A DNA stretch of 64,000 nucleotides from Paraspadella gotoi (lineage: Eukaryota > Chaetognatha): NCBI GenBank assembly GCA_051294375.1, contig JBJCIZ010000239.1:3355989-3419988 (forward strand), in the 5' to 3' direction. The position numbers were made by a program, and so were the translations under genes. Below, piece after piece: positions 47,901-63,400 of this stretch. The notes under the pieces are model-generated. The model was given only the letters and a program-made list of their open reading frames with translations. It was not told the DNA's origin and did not search any database. The first letter of the stretch is position 1; each line of letters begins with the position of its first letter.

Positions 47901-50900
47901 ACATTTCAACCGATGACTTTTATACATTGAGCGTTCAATATTCAAAAACAAAGATCCTCAAGTCTGGCTCGAGGGCATCGCAAAAGCAAAGTCGTTGCGA
48001 GCAAAAAAAATGTAGGAGTCAGAATTGAAAAGGTCTTATGGGTTAACTATGTTTATTAATATGTTATATACTACACCTTACAACTTGAAGATAAGGGTAT
48101 CAATTTGTAGGAAAACACGATTGAAATAAGTTAAAATAAAAAGGATATTTCAAAAAGTTTAGCGAGAAATATCAAAAAATGTAATGCCATAGGCGGCTTG
48201 ACTGGTTTTCCATGTTTACTGCAATCGTGGACTCTTGTCACCATTTATTTTCGTGGCTCGTATTTGATCCATCGAGTTTGGGCGGATGTGGTGTGGCCCA
48301 GCAATATAATTAGTTCAATCATTATACAGTAAGTTTATACAACTTTTGAACTAAAAAAAAAACAAACTTGTATGCAATTTATTAATCTTTCATGTTCATC
48401 ACTGGAAATGTTGGGAGAAAAGTTTGTTAGTTATACAGTCATCATTTTGACTCAGGTGATACATTACATTCTTTCAACTAGGAATTTCCTATTTTCAGTA
48501 GTTTTTTATTTATCACTATTTAATTAATATTATATACATGGTACAATTTTAGAAACGCCGGTAGAAAAACGCTGTCATTTGCAAACCAGTGGTTATTTCA
48601 TTGATTTTTTAAAAATTATTGAGTAGAAAATATTAAAGTCATTTATGTGTTAAAATTTTATATTGATCAGTTAAGATATGCCTTGACAATGAGTGGAGAA
48701 AGTTGGCTTGTAAATAGGTGTTTCATTTTCCACAAAACTGTTTTTAAATTCTTTTTTTTTAAATACTTTATTAATAAAAAATCCTCAGAAAGCCCTAAAA
48801 AAATGAAGAGAATGATATACTTACGAAAGCTCTAACATAAAAATTAAGCTGCCTAGCCTTGGTATTCAATTAAGAGAGTCAAAAGTTAATTATTTAAAAT
48901 TTTAATATTTTTTTAAAATAAATGACCTGTTTAAATTATTATAATATAAAATCATAACATAAAATATTATTATTTATATAAGTATCATGAAAGAGCCTGA
49001 AAAAAATAGATTTAAGATAGCCAATCACAATTGATAAAAATCCTAAATTTACCCTCCCAGCTGATTGATTTTTTGGAAAGATGGTCTTGTTTTTGAGTAT
49101 CCTAATTAATTAAAGCTCGGGCGCCGTTAAATTTTTATACTACATAGTATTTGTATAAATATGTCAATTCTCTTTAGATTTGAAAGGGCTTTCAGCAGAT
49201 AATAATATTAATATTATTTTATTTTAAAATTTTTTCAGGAAAACCTATTGAAAGTAAGAGAAAAAAATTGAATCAAAAAAAGTGAGTGGAAAATAGAAAC
49301 CCGATTTTACAAGCCAACTTCTCCGACTATGTCAAGGCATATCTACTAACTTGATTCAATATAAAATTTGAAAAATAATATGACTTTAATATTTTTTACT
49401 CAACTATTTTTTCAAATCATTGAAACAACCACTGGTTTGCAAATGACAGCGTTTTTTTACCGGCGCTTGTAAAATTGTCACCATGTAGTACTATTTTATT
49501 AATTTTTGTAAAACCTATTAAAACTGCAAAGAAACAACCGATTCTAGGTTTTTTCTAATATTTAGGTTCATTCATTGGATCTTGCGTTATTGACCTCATT
49601 GTTTTGGGTTCGGATGCCAATAATGACTGATTTCGGACTTTCAAAAGGTCCCTATTCGCTTATAAGTGTATCCGCCAATGTTTTACTTACCGCCGCGTTC
49701 AAAGGTAAATCACAATTTAAAAATAATTCAATATATAAATATATTAAATATAAAAATATTAATCATGGGCATTAAATAGTATGAATAATTAATTGAAAAA
49801 TTACTAATTTAAACATTAATTTTATAAAAAAATTTGAAAAAAGTAGTGATCTCGCCAGATGGCATATCAAAGTAAAATAATGAAAAAATCCGGAAGAAAA
49901 ACAAATGATTGATCGCAGATGTCGTCTATTTATCATGTAATATAATTGATTGAGTGATAGTTAATTTATTGATGTAATACGGATTAATATTTGATGCGTA
50001 TGATAACTATTTATTTGATTGCAATGATTAACCAAATATTGATGCGATTATAACCAAAGGAATGATCGATGTACCGGGATGATGCGATGATAACCAAATA
50101 TTTGATGGATGATAACCAAAGGATTTGATGCTGATGATAAACCAGAATGGATTGAATGCGATGATAACCAAATGATTTGATGCGATGATAACCAAATGAT
50201 TGATGCCGATGATAAACCAAATATTGATGCGATGATAGTTATTCATGATGGCGATGATAATTTATTCATTATGTGAGAAAAACCATTCATTTGATCCGAT
50301 GATAATCATCATTTGATGCAATGATAGTCATTCATTGATTGTCGATGATGATTATTCATTTAATTGCGATGATAGTCATTCATTGACCGCAATGAGACAA
50401 TGGAGAGATGAGAGAGAGAAAGGAGAGGAGAGAGAGAAAATTTTTTTTTTTTTTAAAAAAAGAGACCAATTGACAATGTAGACAATAAGAAGATTAAACG
50501 ATTTTAAAACATATGACATTTAAAAAATAAATTGGATGAGCAAAGACTAATTGCACTAATGGCCATCTAAAAATAAAATTCAAACAATTAAGGGATTATT
50601 GCGGACATTGCAAATTGGAAGAAGTATTAAGTTATATCAATGAAAATCATAGTGAGAGAGAGAGAGAAAGATAGAGAAAATTGGACAGCGCTAAGATCAG
50701 CCACTTGCAGACTGAACTCGATTTTAGATGTATCTGAATAGGACACGAACTCCTTCCTATTCAATATAAATATTAAAAAATAAATATTTGGGGTATACGA
50801 GCCATATACATTTTTCGTACATTGAACGTGTACCATAAAAATGTATAAATTTGTTGTTTAAACATGTACTCTTTCTAAAATTTAAATTTACTCACCCCAT

Positions 50901-53900
50901 TGTAGTGGGGCTAACCCCTATAGAAGAAAAATAGCGAGAGAGAGAAGCTGACATATAATTAAAAGAGAGATGAGAGAAGCTAGACAGCCCAGTACTCGTT
51001 TTAAAAGGCGGCAAAAGCAGTTACTCCGTTGTGGGCGCCTGAGCGTAGCACGAGCTCCCTCCCAACCCAAAGACTATGGGTCGTGCCCTGCTGATTCCAT
51101 AGAAAAAGCGCGATCGAGGCGTCTAACTTACGTCTTTTACATTAGCTGAGACCTCAATATATATAAATTTTTTGGTAAATAAAACCATAAACAAATGCGT
51201 GTTTGACGTGAGCATAGAGAGAGAAAGAGAAAAAAATAAAGAGAGAGAGAAAGAGAGAGTGAGAAAAAAGCTGGACATGCCGCTGCAAAGCCTGAACTCG
51301 TTTTTAGATGAATCAGAAGAAGAAAAAAAATCAAGAGCAAAAGAGAGAGAAAGAGAGAGAGAGAGAGGGAGGGACATATAATTAATAGAGAGAAGAAAGA
51401 ACGACATTTGTGGACGAAACTTGTTTCGTCCATAACATAATTAATTAAAACGTTTTTTTTTGTAAATAAAACAAACAAAATCCGATATTAATATGAAAAC
51501 ATGACAATTTCAAAGATTCTTAATGATGAGAAGCCATATCTAAATTTTTCAATTCCTTATCATAATCACACTTTTTAATAGAATCCAATTCGTTAATTCC
51601 GTAGTTAGTAGTTTTATAAAAAATTGATAAAAATTTGTTTTGTAAATAAAACAAACACATCCGAATAGTAATATGAAAATATGATAATTTTTAAATTCTT
51701 CAACCCCTATGATAACACACTATTAATTAGAATCAATATTAAAAAAGCGTGAACCGCCGACGACGACGACGACGTCACAAAGAAAGCTGAGCCTTCAATT
51801 AATCGAGATAACAACATTGAAATGATTATATCTTTGCATCTTTCTCAAAGATTGTCTTTTATCGGCGTCATGTGGCACAATGTAGGATGATCGCTGGATA
51901 ATATAGATCCGTAAGGCTTTTAGATGCGATGTACTACGGTTATTGAAATTTCATTTTCAGACGGCAACCATAATTTTTTTTAAAATCAGCGGTTTTTCTC
52001 ATAGGCCCGCTCCCATTTGGCATTGTTCATTACTCACAATGCTGAATTATCACTACATGTCGATATCTTTCTGACTTTTCACGAGCTTTTGTGTCTATTA
52101 CAATATTTCGAATATCGTAAACATAACGTCTCCCTGCCATTGTTAACGAATATTATAGCTTTACATCAAACGGTATGTTTAGTAACATTTTTTTTTAATT
52201 TCTTTCAACATGATTCAAAAAATTGTATACGGTTAACACCATATAATAAAAATAATGCCCATTGATATTAATAATAAATAATACGCGTCAGAACGAAAGT
52301 TCTAATTGTTGCAAAGTTTCAAATCATTTTTAGGATCGCTTTTAATCTGGAATCCAAATGGGTTGTATGTCACATGCGATTTCTAACACGAATGCGGATT
52401 CTACCATATAAAAACTCTATCGACTTTCAAGTATTTGTCTTCGACTACAATTCATAGATGACATTTTAAGTGTCATCTCTTTCATATGTATAACATAACT
52501 TAACTCCGGGTCGTAGATAACAATAAACTTCCTCCCATTACTTTTTTTTTTTCGCCTTTACAAATAAATCTTATTTTTAAGATACAAAAATTAAAATATT
52601 TTCGAGAAGCACCATAATCTTTAAAGTGGTCCTTTGAATTTAAATAATTAGTTACGAGTTGCCCAACTGCATCAACGATTCTCGACTACTATTCTTGAGA
52701 ATTGCAACGCTCAATGCAAGAAAGCTCCGATATTCAGCGCAACTAAAGACAGTCAACATTACAGGGTAAGCCAAATTGGAAAATGAGGATTGTAAAAAAA
52801 AACAAGGACAAGGAACTGTTATTCCAAGTATTGCGTCCGCCATTACTTTCTATTATATCATGTCATTTATTCCTTATAGTTATGTAAATTTCTTTATTAG
52901 CGGCGAAAAGACGAAATTTATTTTATTTTTTTTCTTTTTTTTAAGAATACACTAAGATTTCGTTTAAAAACAAAAGGCGGGTCCGCAGTAGTCGCTTAGA
53001 ATTTGATTTAGTTGAACAAAAGAGGCAACAAACTATATAGGCAGTTAATCAAGCGTTTTTAACGTCAAGTGGATAGACCGAGGGAAACATACCGAAACCA
53101 GACCAGACGAGGGACCAACCGACCAAAAACAGTGACTTAAAAATTGAACATTTGCAACAGAATAACTAGCGTTTTGTAATTTATTAATTTTTTTGTTCTC
53201 AGGTGCCCGAGAGATAGTAACTAAAGATCCTTCGAGTATTATTATTACCTAATGAGCGCTGGCGTTTGGGTGTTGGGTGAATGATTCTATCAGTACACCC
53301 GGGCTTATCTTGGCAAGCGTACCAGTTCGATATACTATCTAGGAAAAAAGTATATAACATCAATTCATTTATTCAATAAAAAGCTATTACAAAACATGGG
53401 GTAAAAGATTTTAATATTATTTATGCCCTTCCTCCGGCATCAACTAATGCCTGCCATTCGTTCTTGGGCATGACTCTCATACCACCTAATGAGTATGCCA
53501 GTGAAAGTTTTATCCACCTCTTTTATGCAAATTCTTTTTCGAGACCCGATATTGATGTTTCGCATATCTTTCCCTTCTTTTGCCTAAAAAGGTATAATAG
53601 CACTTTTTTTGAAACCAAAAAAAGGTGCGTGCAAGGCTTAGCATTGCCAAAACTTAAATAAAAAATTAAAAAAATAACTTAACTCTATTTGAAATTAAAA
53701 ATGAATCTAAAACATCAAAAATGATGGAAGGAAAACTAATATGATTTTTTTTGCTAGTTTTTTTATTTGAAGTAACAATAATTTTTTGGATCTCGTAACT
53801 CCTCTAAAAACGATTTGATCAACAAAAAAATGGATAGAAAGCCTACTGAAAGGAAATTGCAAGTTGTAAAATCTAAAATATTTTATTTAAATCAAACAAA

Positions 53901-54490
53901 GTTTTGAAATAGATACCTTTATTAAAATGTTATATACTTTTTTCCTAGAAGTATTGTTTAATGATTTTAATGGTTTAAATGCTTCAGCTTCAAAAAAATC
54001 TCTCTTTAGAGTTATTTTTCCGTTTGATCAGTAATTCTAGTTGCTGTTTCTAATTTAGAGAAAACCAAGTTTTATTTTTTAACAAACAACTTTTTAGGTC
54101 GGGATCTGCCTATCAGCAGATCCCAACTCTATAATTCACTTTGTCAGTCCGTCGGTCCGCCCCAATTATTTTTTTTTTGCATAATTTATCTTAGAACAAA
54201 GTTTTGAAGAGAGATTTAACAACGATTTTATTTCATAGTGAAACGGACATTTTGATTTCGACTACGATCTTCTTTCAGCGCCAATATCAATTTTGCTGAA
54301 ATTTGAACGAGAATTTTGTGCATAAAAAAAGAGAGAGAGAAGACAAGCAATAGTTCCAAACACAGGAGTTGAGAGAAAGGATAGTGTTCAGTTATTATTA
54401 GGGACAGAGAGAAGGTGAGAAACAGAGATTAGTTAGGTAAAAAGAAATTGAAATTGGAGAGAAGAGAACGAGTACAGTGCTTGAAAATAT
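44977..54490 (+). pseudogene. Inverted, error-rich copy of channel exons (repeats 1-2)
   Basis: Reverse complement of about 34030-43300. Channel exons appear in plus sense: pore of repeat 1 at about 45222-45489 (GSLGLGSTFPTNSDS), C-linker and CNBD at about 45770-46195, repeat 2 S1 at about 48190-48330, the minisatellite at about 50000-50390 and the repeat 2 pore near 53200-53320. Many single-base indels break the frames, but the exon near 45775-45986 is better here than in the forward arm. It is probably a read or haplotype duplicate placed head to head, not a second gene. Confidence 0.75.
46783..46824 (-). ncRNA. Hammerhead copy in the inverted arm
   Basis: Mirror of the motif at 41441-41484: TAACG, CTGATGA, GAAACATGTC, CGTA. 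Stem II carries GCC where the original has GGC, and stem I loses two pairs, in keeping with the raised error level of this arm. Confidence 0.5.
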
Positions 54491-57400
54491 AATATTGTCA
54501 TGAAAAGTGTACACAGCACTTATTTCAATTTCTTTTCACAAAACTATCCTGTCCTCACCTTCACCGTCCCTAATAAAAAACTGAAACACTATCGCTTTCT
54601 CTCAAACTCTGTGCTTGGAAACTTTGCTCTGTCTCTCTCTCTCTCTCTCATTTATATTCATGCCAAAAATTCTCTTCAAATTTTCACAAATTGAGATTGG
54701 CGCTGGAAAGACTCGATGTCGAAAGTTCGAAACATGTCCTTTTCACTATGCAAATAAAAAATCGTTGTTAAATCTAACTCTTCACAACAACTTTGTTCTT
54801 GATAAATTATGCAAAAAGAGGAGATAAAAATAATGGGGGTGCGGACCGACGGACTGACAAATGTGAAATTATAAGAGTTGGGATCTGCTGATAGGCTAGA
54901 TCCGGACTAAAAAAAAAGAATTGTTTGGTTAAAAATAAACTTGGTATTTCTCTTAAATTAGGAAACGCCACTCGAATTTAACTATCAAAGGTAAAAATAA
55001 CCTAGAGAGAGTGTTTTGAAGTTGAACATTTAAACCATTAAATCATTAAAACAATACATATCTAAGCGAAAAAAAGTATGGGAGAACCAAAAAATTTATT
55101 CCCAAAACTTTATAAAAAACACGGGGGTGGTTGGTATGTAAAACCCAAAAAAGGTAAAAATAAAAAAAAAAAATAAAAAAAATCGCGCGGATCCCAGTTT
55201 CCCTAAAATTTCATGTCAAAAATCGTTTTATCACTTCATGGGAGCTCAAAAAATCGTTATAACATGTTTTAAATAAAGGTTATATCTATTCAACAAATTC
55301 TTGTTTGGAGTGTTAAAAAAAATATATTTTTAGATTTACAGTTGAATTTCCTGTTTTCAGTAGCATTTTCTTTCCATTTTTTGCTTGACTCAATATCTGT
55401 TTAGAAGTTACAGATCAAAGTCACAAAATAATTGTTACTTCAAAATAAAAAATAGGCAAAAATAAAATCATAGGGTATTAGTTTTCCTCCCATTATTTAT
55501 GTTTAGTAGAATTCATTTTAGTATCTTCAAAATAGAGTTAGATTTTTTTAATTTGTTATTAATTTGGCAATGCTAAAAGGCCTTGCACCCTTTTTGGTCA
55601 AAAAGTGCTATTATTACCTTTTAGCAAAAGGGAAGATATTGTAACCTATCCTCATCAGGTCATGAAAAGAATGCATTAAAATAGTGAGCGCGCGCTGGAA
55701 AAATATTCATTTCACTGGCATATCCTCAAATTGGACTGTATGAAGAGCAATAGCCCAGACGAATTCAGGCATTTTTTTGATTTGCCGTAGGTTAAGGGTT
55801 AATACCAAATTTATTAAAAATTCTTTTACCCATGTTTTGTTATACTTTTTAACTTGACAATAAATAGGAATTATGTTATATACTTATATATATCTATGAT
55901 AGTATTATTGCGCCGAACCTGGTACGCCCAAAGAATAAGCCGGGTCGATATAGGGGATTTTAGAATTCTATCAGCGCGCGCGCGCCAACACCCAAAACCC
56001 AGCGCCATTAGGTAAATAAACAACAGTCACTCGCCCAGGATCTTTTTAGTTTCTATCTCTCGCGTCGCGTACTTGTCAGAACCAATACAAAATTAAACTT
56101 AAATTTACAAACGCTAGATGTGGTGTATTTTGTGCATAATGTTCAACTTTTTAGTCACTTTTTAGGTCGGGTTAGGGTCCCTTCGGTAAGGTATACATAG
56201 AGTCCGGCTCCGAAATATGATCTGTCCCTCGGGTACACCTATTCCCACATATACGTTTAAAAAACGCTTGATAACTTGCTCCAATATGGTACTTTGCTCT
56301 CGCTCTTTTTGTTCAAAATCAAATTTCTTACAGCGAGAACCCCTACTGGCCCCGCCTTTTGTGTTTTTATAAAGACCATACTTAGTGTTATTCATTAAAA
56401 AAAAAAGAGAAAAATAATATAAAATAAAAATAATTTTCGTAATCTTTATCCGCTCACATAAAGTAAATTCTTTTACAAGACTATAAGGGACATAAATGAT
56501 CATGTAAGTAAACCCAAAGTTTTATAGTGTAATTGCGGCGCTAATACCTTGGAAACCGTTCCTTGTTTTTTACAATCCTCATTTTCATTTTGGCTTACCC
56601 TGTATGTTGACGTCTTTAGTGCGGCTGAAATATCGAGCTGTCCTTTCTTGCATTGACGTTGCAATTCAAGAATGTAGTCGAAAATCGTGACTTGCAGTTG
56701 GTCTCGTAACTAATTATTTTTAAAATCAAAGTAACTTTTAAAAGATTATCTTCTCGAAAATTATTTTAAATTTAGTTATTCTTTAAAAATAAGATTTATT
56801 GTAAAAGGCGAAAAACAAAGTAAGAGGAGGGGAAGCTTATTGTATCTACGACCCGAGTTAAGTTATGTATACATATGGAAAGAGATGACATTAAATGTCT
56901 TTATGATTGTAGTCGAAGACAAAATACTTGAAAATCGGTATTGAGTTTTGGATTGGAGGTAGAATCTCGCATTCGTCCGTATAGAATTCCCTATTATTGT
57001 GAACCTAGGATACAACCCCAATTTTTGGATCCAGATTAAATTGCAGATTCATAAAATTGATTTTTGCAGAAACTTTGCAACAATTTAGAACTTTCGTCTG
57101 AGACGGTATTATTATTATCTAATATTCAATGGCATTATTTTATTAATATGGTGTTTAACCGTATAAATTTTTGAAATTTTTCAATTGATTTGGAAAATTT
57201 AAAAAAAAATGTATATAAACATAACCTTTGAATTTAGCCTATAATAATTCTATTAACATAATGGCAGGGAGAACGTTTATTTTACATAATCCCGAAATCT
57301 GTAATAGCACAAAGCTCCTAGTGAAAAGTAGAAAATACGACTGTAGTGATAATCAAGCAATTGTGAGTTATGAATCAATGCCAAATGGAGTGCGGGCCCT

Positions 57401-60400
57401 ATGGATGAGAGAAAACCTGATTTTTAAGAGAAATTAAAATTTGAGTTGCCGTCCTGAAAATGAAAATTTCATAAGCCGTAGATACATCGATCCTAAAAGC
57501 CTAACGATCTTATATCTATCCACGATCTCCATTACATTAGATTTGCCACATGACGGCAAGGATAGAAGACAATCTTTTGAGAAAGATGCAAAGCATAAAT
57601 CATTTCATTTATCTCGATTAATTGAAGGCCTCAGCTTTCTTTGCTTGATCGTCGTCGTCGGTCGTCGGCGTCACGCTTAATATTGATCTATTAAAAGTGT
57701 GTTATCATAGGGAGTTGAAAAATTTTTTAAAATTATCATATTTCATATTAATATTCGGATTTCGTTTGTTTTATTTACAAAACCAATTTTATCAATTTTT
57801 ATTATAAAAACTACTACGAATTACGAATTGATTCTATTAAAAGCAATTGTGATATCATAAGGAATTGAAATTTTAGATATGCGCTTCTCATCATTAAGAT
57901 CTTTGAAATTGTCATGTTTCATATATAATAATATGAGGATTTGTTTGTTTTATTTACAAAAAAACTTTTTAATTATATGTTTATGGACGACACAAGTTAC
58001 GTCCCACAATTGTCGTTCTTTCTTTCTCTCTATTAATTATATTCCCTCACCTCTCTCCTTCTCTCTCTTTCTCTCTCTTTATTCTTCTTGATTTTTTTTC
58101 TTTCTTCTGATTCATTAAACGAGTTCAGGCTTTGCAGCGGCTGTCCAGCTTTTTTCTACTCTCTCTTTTCGGTCTGCCTTTAATTTTTTCATCATTTCTC
58201 TCTCTATCTCACTCAAACAGGGCAATTTTGTTTATGTTTTTACTTACCACAAAAAAATTTTATATAATATTGTAGGAACTCAACTAATGTAAAAGACAGG
58301 TATAGTTAAGAGAACGCCCCATCCGCGCTTTTCTTATGTGGTAAACTACAAAGCAGGGAGCAAACGAACCCAACGTTTGGGTTGGGCTTGGAGAGATAAG
58401 CTCGTGCTAACCTCTAGTTTTTTCGTTCACAACGGTAAATTTTTATAGTAGTAACGCTTTAGACCGCTTTTTATACGAGTAACTGGGCTCTTGTCCATGT
58501 TTTCTCTCCTCTCTCTATTAAATATAAATATGTCGCTCTGCTCTCTCTCGCCTTCTTTCTTTCTTTTTTAGGGGTAGGTAAGCCCCACTCAATGGGGTTG
58601 GAATCAAAATTTAGAAAGATACATGTTTAAAACAAAATTTATACATTTAAGGTACACGATTCCAAATGTGACGAAAAATTTGTATAATGGCTCTCATACC
58701 AAATATTTATTTTTTAAATTATTCTTTAATTTATTTCGATCCAGGAAAGTGAGTTTGTAGATCGTCCCTTATTCAGATACATCTGTGGAATATAATCAGA
58801 GTTCAGCTCTAGACAGTGGCTCTGTCTAGCGGATACTTCTTGTCCAAATTTAGTCTCATATCTTTCCCTCTCTCTCCTCTCACTCAAGGATGATTCTCAT
58901 TGATAATCCTTAATACTTTTCCAATTTTTGCAAAATGTCGGGGCCTTTAATCGCCCTTATATAATCCTTTAATTGAATTGAATTTTATTTTTTGTGGTTG
59001 AAGTTGCCATTAGTGCCAATTAGTCTTTGCGTCAAGGAAATACTCATTATTGTTTAAATGTCAGTATTGTTTTTAAATCAGTCAGGTATTAATCTTCTCT
59101 ATTGTTCTTAATTGTCCATAATTGTCTCTTTTATTAAATAATTTGGAAAAAAATTTTCTCTTCTCTCTCTCTTTCTATCTCCATCTCTCTCATTTGTCAT
59201 CCATGCGTCATATGAATTGACTATACATCGCACTATTTTTATATGAATAATGGCGAATCATCGCGGCATCAATGTGATATGACTATCATTGCATCAATTG
59301 ATATGAATGATCACTCTGGTCAAATCAATGAATGAAGTTATCATTCACAATCAATGAATAATTATCATCGCATAATGAGATAACTTATCATGCGCGATTC
59401 AATATTGATGGTTTATTCGCATTTTAGACATTACAATCATTTGGTTAATCATCGCAATTATTTCAATCATTGGTTGGGTTATTCATCGCGATTCATCCTT
59501 TTGGTTTATCATCGCATCAATCCTTTTTGTTTATGCAGTCGCGATCAATTATTTGGTTATCATCGCATCAATCCATTTGGTTACATCATCGCTCACATCA
59601 CAGTGGGCGCGTGATTGGTTATCAATCGCGGAATCAATATTTGGGTTAATCATGTGCATCAATAATAGTTATTCATCGCATCAATAATTAATTCCTATTA
59701 CATCAATAAATTACTTATCCAATTATCAATCGAGGACCATTTTCACTATGGTACATTAATAATTGCAATTCGCAATTCAATCATTTTTTTTTTTCCCGGA
59801 TTTTTTCAATTAACCTCTTTCGTGACTTTGATAGTGCCACTTTTTCTGGCACTTCACTACTTTTAAGATTTATTTTTATAATATTATTATGTTTTTATAT
59901 ACATAGTTACAATTGAATTATTCCATCCTATTTTATATGCCCATATTTAATATTATATTTAATATATTATAATATTAATTATTTTAAATGGTGATTTACT
60001 TGACGCGCAGTATTTAGTAAAACATTGGAGCAGGATACCAAAGCTGATCATTTGCGTAACTCGCGCACCTTTGAGCCGATTAATAGTCAGTTTTAGTTGG
60101 ATATATCCGAAGACCGAATACCATGAGCGGGTCAATTAAACGATGCTAAGGTGCGCAGGCCGGATAATGCAACTAATATTAAAATAGGCGAAGTTAAGCC
60201 TTAGAATCGCGATATGTTTCTTTCGTTATGATTTTAGTAGGTTTTACGAAAAATAATTAAATAAGAATACTACATAAAGGGTGACGATGTTAGCCAAGCG
60301 CCGTAAAACTGCTGGTCATTTTGCCAAACCAGTGAGAGTGATATTCAATGATTTGAAAAAAAGTATAGTTGAGATAAAAAAATATTAAAGTCATTTAGGA

Positions 60401-63400
60401 TCGCCTGTTTTCAAATTTTATATTAATTGATTCAGTTAAGAGCTATCGCCTTGACTTTTGAGTGGAGAGATGTTGGGCATTATAGTATAACATCGGGATC
60501 ATTTTCCAGAGAGGCTCACTTATATATTTTAGATTTCAATTTTTTAGTGCGCGCGTCGTACATATTCAAATAAAGTTTATCTGAATAAAATTTTTAAATT
60601 AAATAATATTAATATATTATCTGATGAAAAGCACACTATGGTTGGCTAAACTATATGAGATTACTATTAATTACAAATACTGTAGTATAAAATTTACCGG
60701 ACCCAGCTTTAATCTTAATTAGAGATACTCAAAAAAAACAAAGACATCTTTCACCCTCCCCCTCTCTCCCCCTACAAAATCAATAGCTGCGACGGCTAAA
60801 TATAGAAGATTTATTATGCAAATTGTGTAATATTGGCTATCTTTATATAATAATAATCTATCTTCTTTACAGGCCTTTTCATGATACTTATTATAATAAT
60901 TAGAGGGTTATATTTTGATTAATGATTTATAAATTATATAATAATTCTAACACAGGTCATTATTATTAAATAAATTTAATTTATAAAAATTTTAATAATT
61001 AACTTCTTGTTCTTCATACTTAATTGAACCAAGGGCTAGGCAGACTCTTAATTTTATGTGTAGAGCTTCCGTCAGGTGAATATCATTCTCTTCATTTTCT
61101 GTAGGCAGCATTTTTCTAGAGGAGTAATTTATTATTAATACTAACATTTTAAAAGGAAAGAAGATTTAAAAACGTATTTTGGGGAAGATTATGAAACCCG
61201 ATTGTTGACACCTCCAACTTCTCTGACCACTCTTGTTTGCAAATGGGGCATATCCTTAAACTGATCGGATATATAATTCATATTTAACAATATTGAAAGC
61301 TGAGCGGTGAGATTGATTTTACTAGCCGTCGAGAGAGAACTAATTTTTAAAATTCAATGAGAAATAACCACTGGTTTGCAAAATTGACAGACGTTTTTCT
61401 ACCCGGCGTTTCTAAAATTGTACCATGTATTATTAAGTTATTAATTATATAGTGATAAATAAAAACTATGAAAATAGGAAATTCCTAGTTGAAAGAAGTG
61501 TAATGTATCACCTGAGTCAAAAATTGATGACTGTATAACTAACAACTTTTCTTCCCAACATGTTCGCAGCTTGATAACTGAGAAGAATTAATAAATTGAT
61601 ACAAGTTCTCGTTTATGGTTTTTTTAGTTCAAATTGTTGTGATAGAGAACTTACTAAATGGTATTAATGAGGATAATAATTAATTGCTGGGTGCCAACAC
61701 TCTACATCGCACAAGATCGATGGGAAATCATAAAGCGAGCCACGCGAAATAAGAATAAAAGAAAGAAAGATGGAATAGACAAGAGTGCGCAACGATATGC
61801 CAAAGAGATAAAACATTGGAAAACCAGTCAAGCCGCCGCGTATGGGCAATTACATTTTTTTGATATTTCTCGACTTAAAGGACATTTTTGATATCCCTTT
61901 TATTTTTAACTTTTTCAATTCGATAGTGTTTTCCTATACAAATTGATCACACTTATCATTCAAGTTGGTTAATGTGGTAAGATTGTAGGACAGTATTAAA
62001 CATATATAATAAAATAGAGTTAAAATTGTGGTTAAACCATAAGGACACATATTCAAATTCTGACTCCATACCATTTTTTGCTCAGGCACGACTTTGCTTT
62101 TTAGCGATGCCCTTCGAGACACAGACTGCAAGGTCCTTTGTTGTTATGAATATTGAACGCTCAATGTATAAAAGTCCATTCCGCGTGAAACTGTTTTAAT
62201 CTGGAAGGACAAATACAATTATGTCAATTAAACTCGTAAGGGAAAAACGGGTAATTTATATTGCTTTCGTATTTTTTTTACCGGTTTGCACTTAATATTA
62301 AATGTTTCTCCTCGGGCAATTTCTTCTGTAGTCTCGATCTGAGCTGAAATATTTTTTCGGAAAAGGGAAATTGGCAACATTTAATATAATTTTTCAGGCC
62401 CGCAGGAGGCAGGAAATCACAGTCAGTCGAAGCTATTATAAGGATGCTTTTCGAAATTGGAGAATTGGCCCAGACAATACCTGTTGAACATAAATGGTTA
62501 AACTGTTAATCCATAATGCAGCTTATAATTTTACTAATTTAATTATAAAATTAATCATTTTTTTTTATCGCGAATGAAAAAATAACAGAGCAAATCTGCT
62601 TTTTCACCATACCATACTTTTGCTGTCAGGATTTTTGGGGTCTTTTGAAAAATTACTTTAAAAATATTTAGTTTAAAAAAAAAAATATTTATCGAATTAC
62701 CCTAACCCTAAACCCTCTTTAACCCTAACCACTAAAGCGATAAAAGTAAAAATTCTAAAATTTAACTTTAATTTTAAAATTACTGAAAAAGTGAGAAATG
62801 ACACATTATTGTATTTACCGGCGTGGTGTTGCAGTGGTCATGACAGTAGAGAGGGAGAAGAGTGCCGCTCGACATATCGACGGCCATATATCTCTCTCAT
62901 ACATACATATACATCTCAAGGGTTGGGTTTGGAGCGAGAGAGACGAGAGAGAGAAGAGAGAGAGCAGAGAGAAGAGAGGAACGAACAACGATTATGAAGA
63001 CGAAAGAAACGTTGAAAACCGGGAGAAATATCCCGATTATTTTTTAAAATGTAATAGATCGTTACGGTTTCGTTGTTTCGTTTATAACCGTTTGCTTAAT
63101 ATTGGAAATAATTTTTTATGATTCATTGATTTATTATATTAGCTAATTATAAAACTATTTTATATCATTTGATTGTAAATATGGAATTACACCACAATAT
63201 CATTTTGTAATAAAACAAAACTACATTTAAAAACCACGATCATCGCCAATCTTTTAAAGTTACCAGAAAGTCGCAGGATAGTTAAAAGAAATATATATTT
63301 ATATGAACAATTTTGTTTTCAAATTTCACCAAACTGTTTTTAACGCTGATGAAGGCTTGTAACTGTAGCCGAAACATGATCCGTATAATTAATAAAAATA

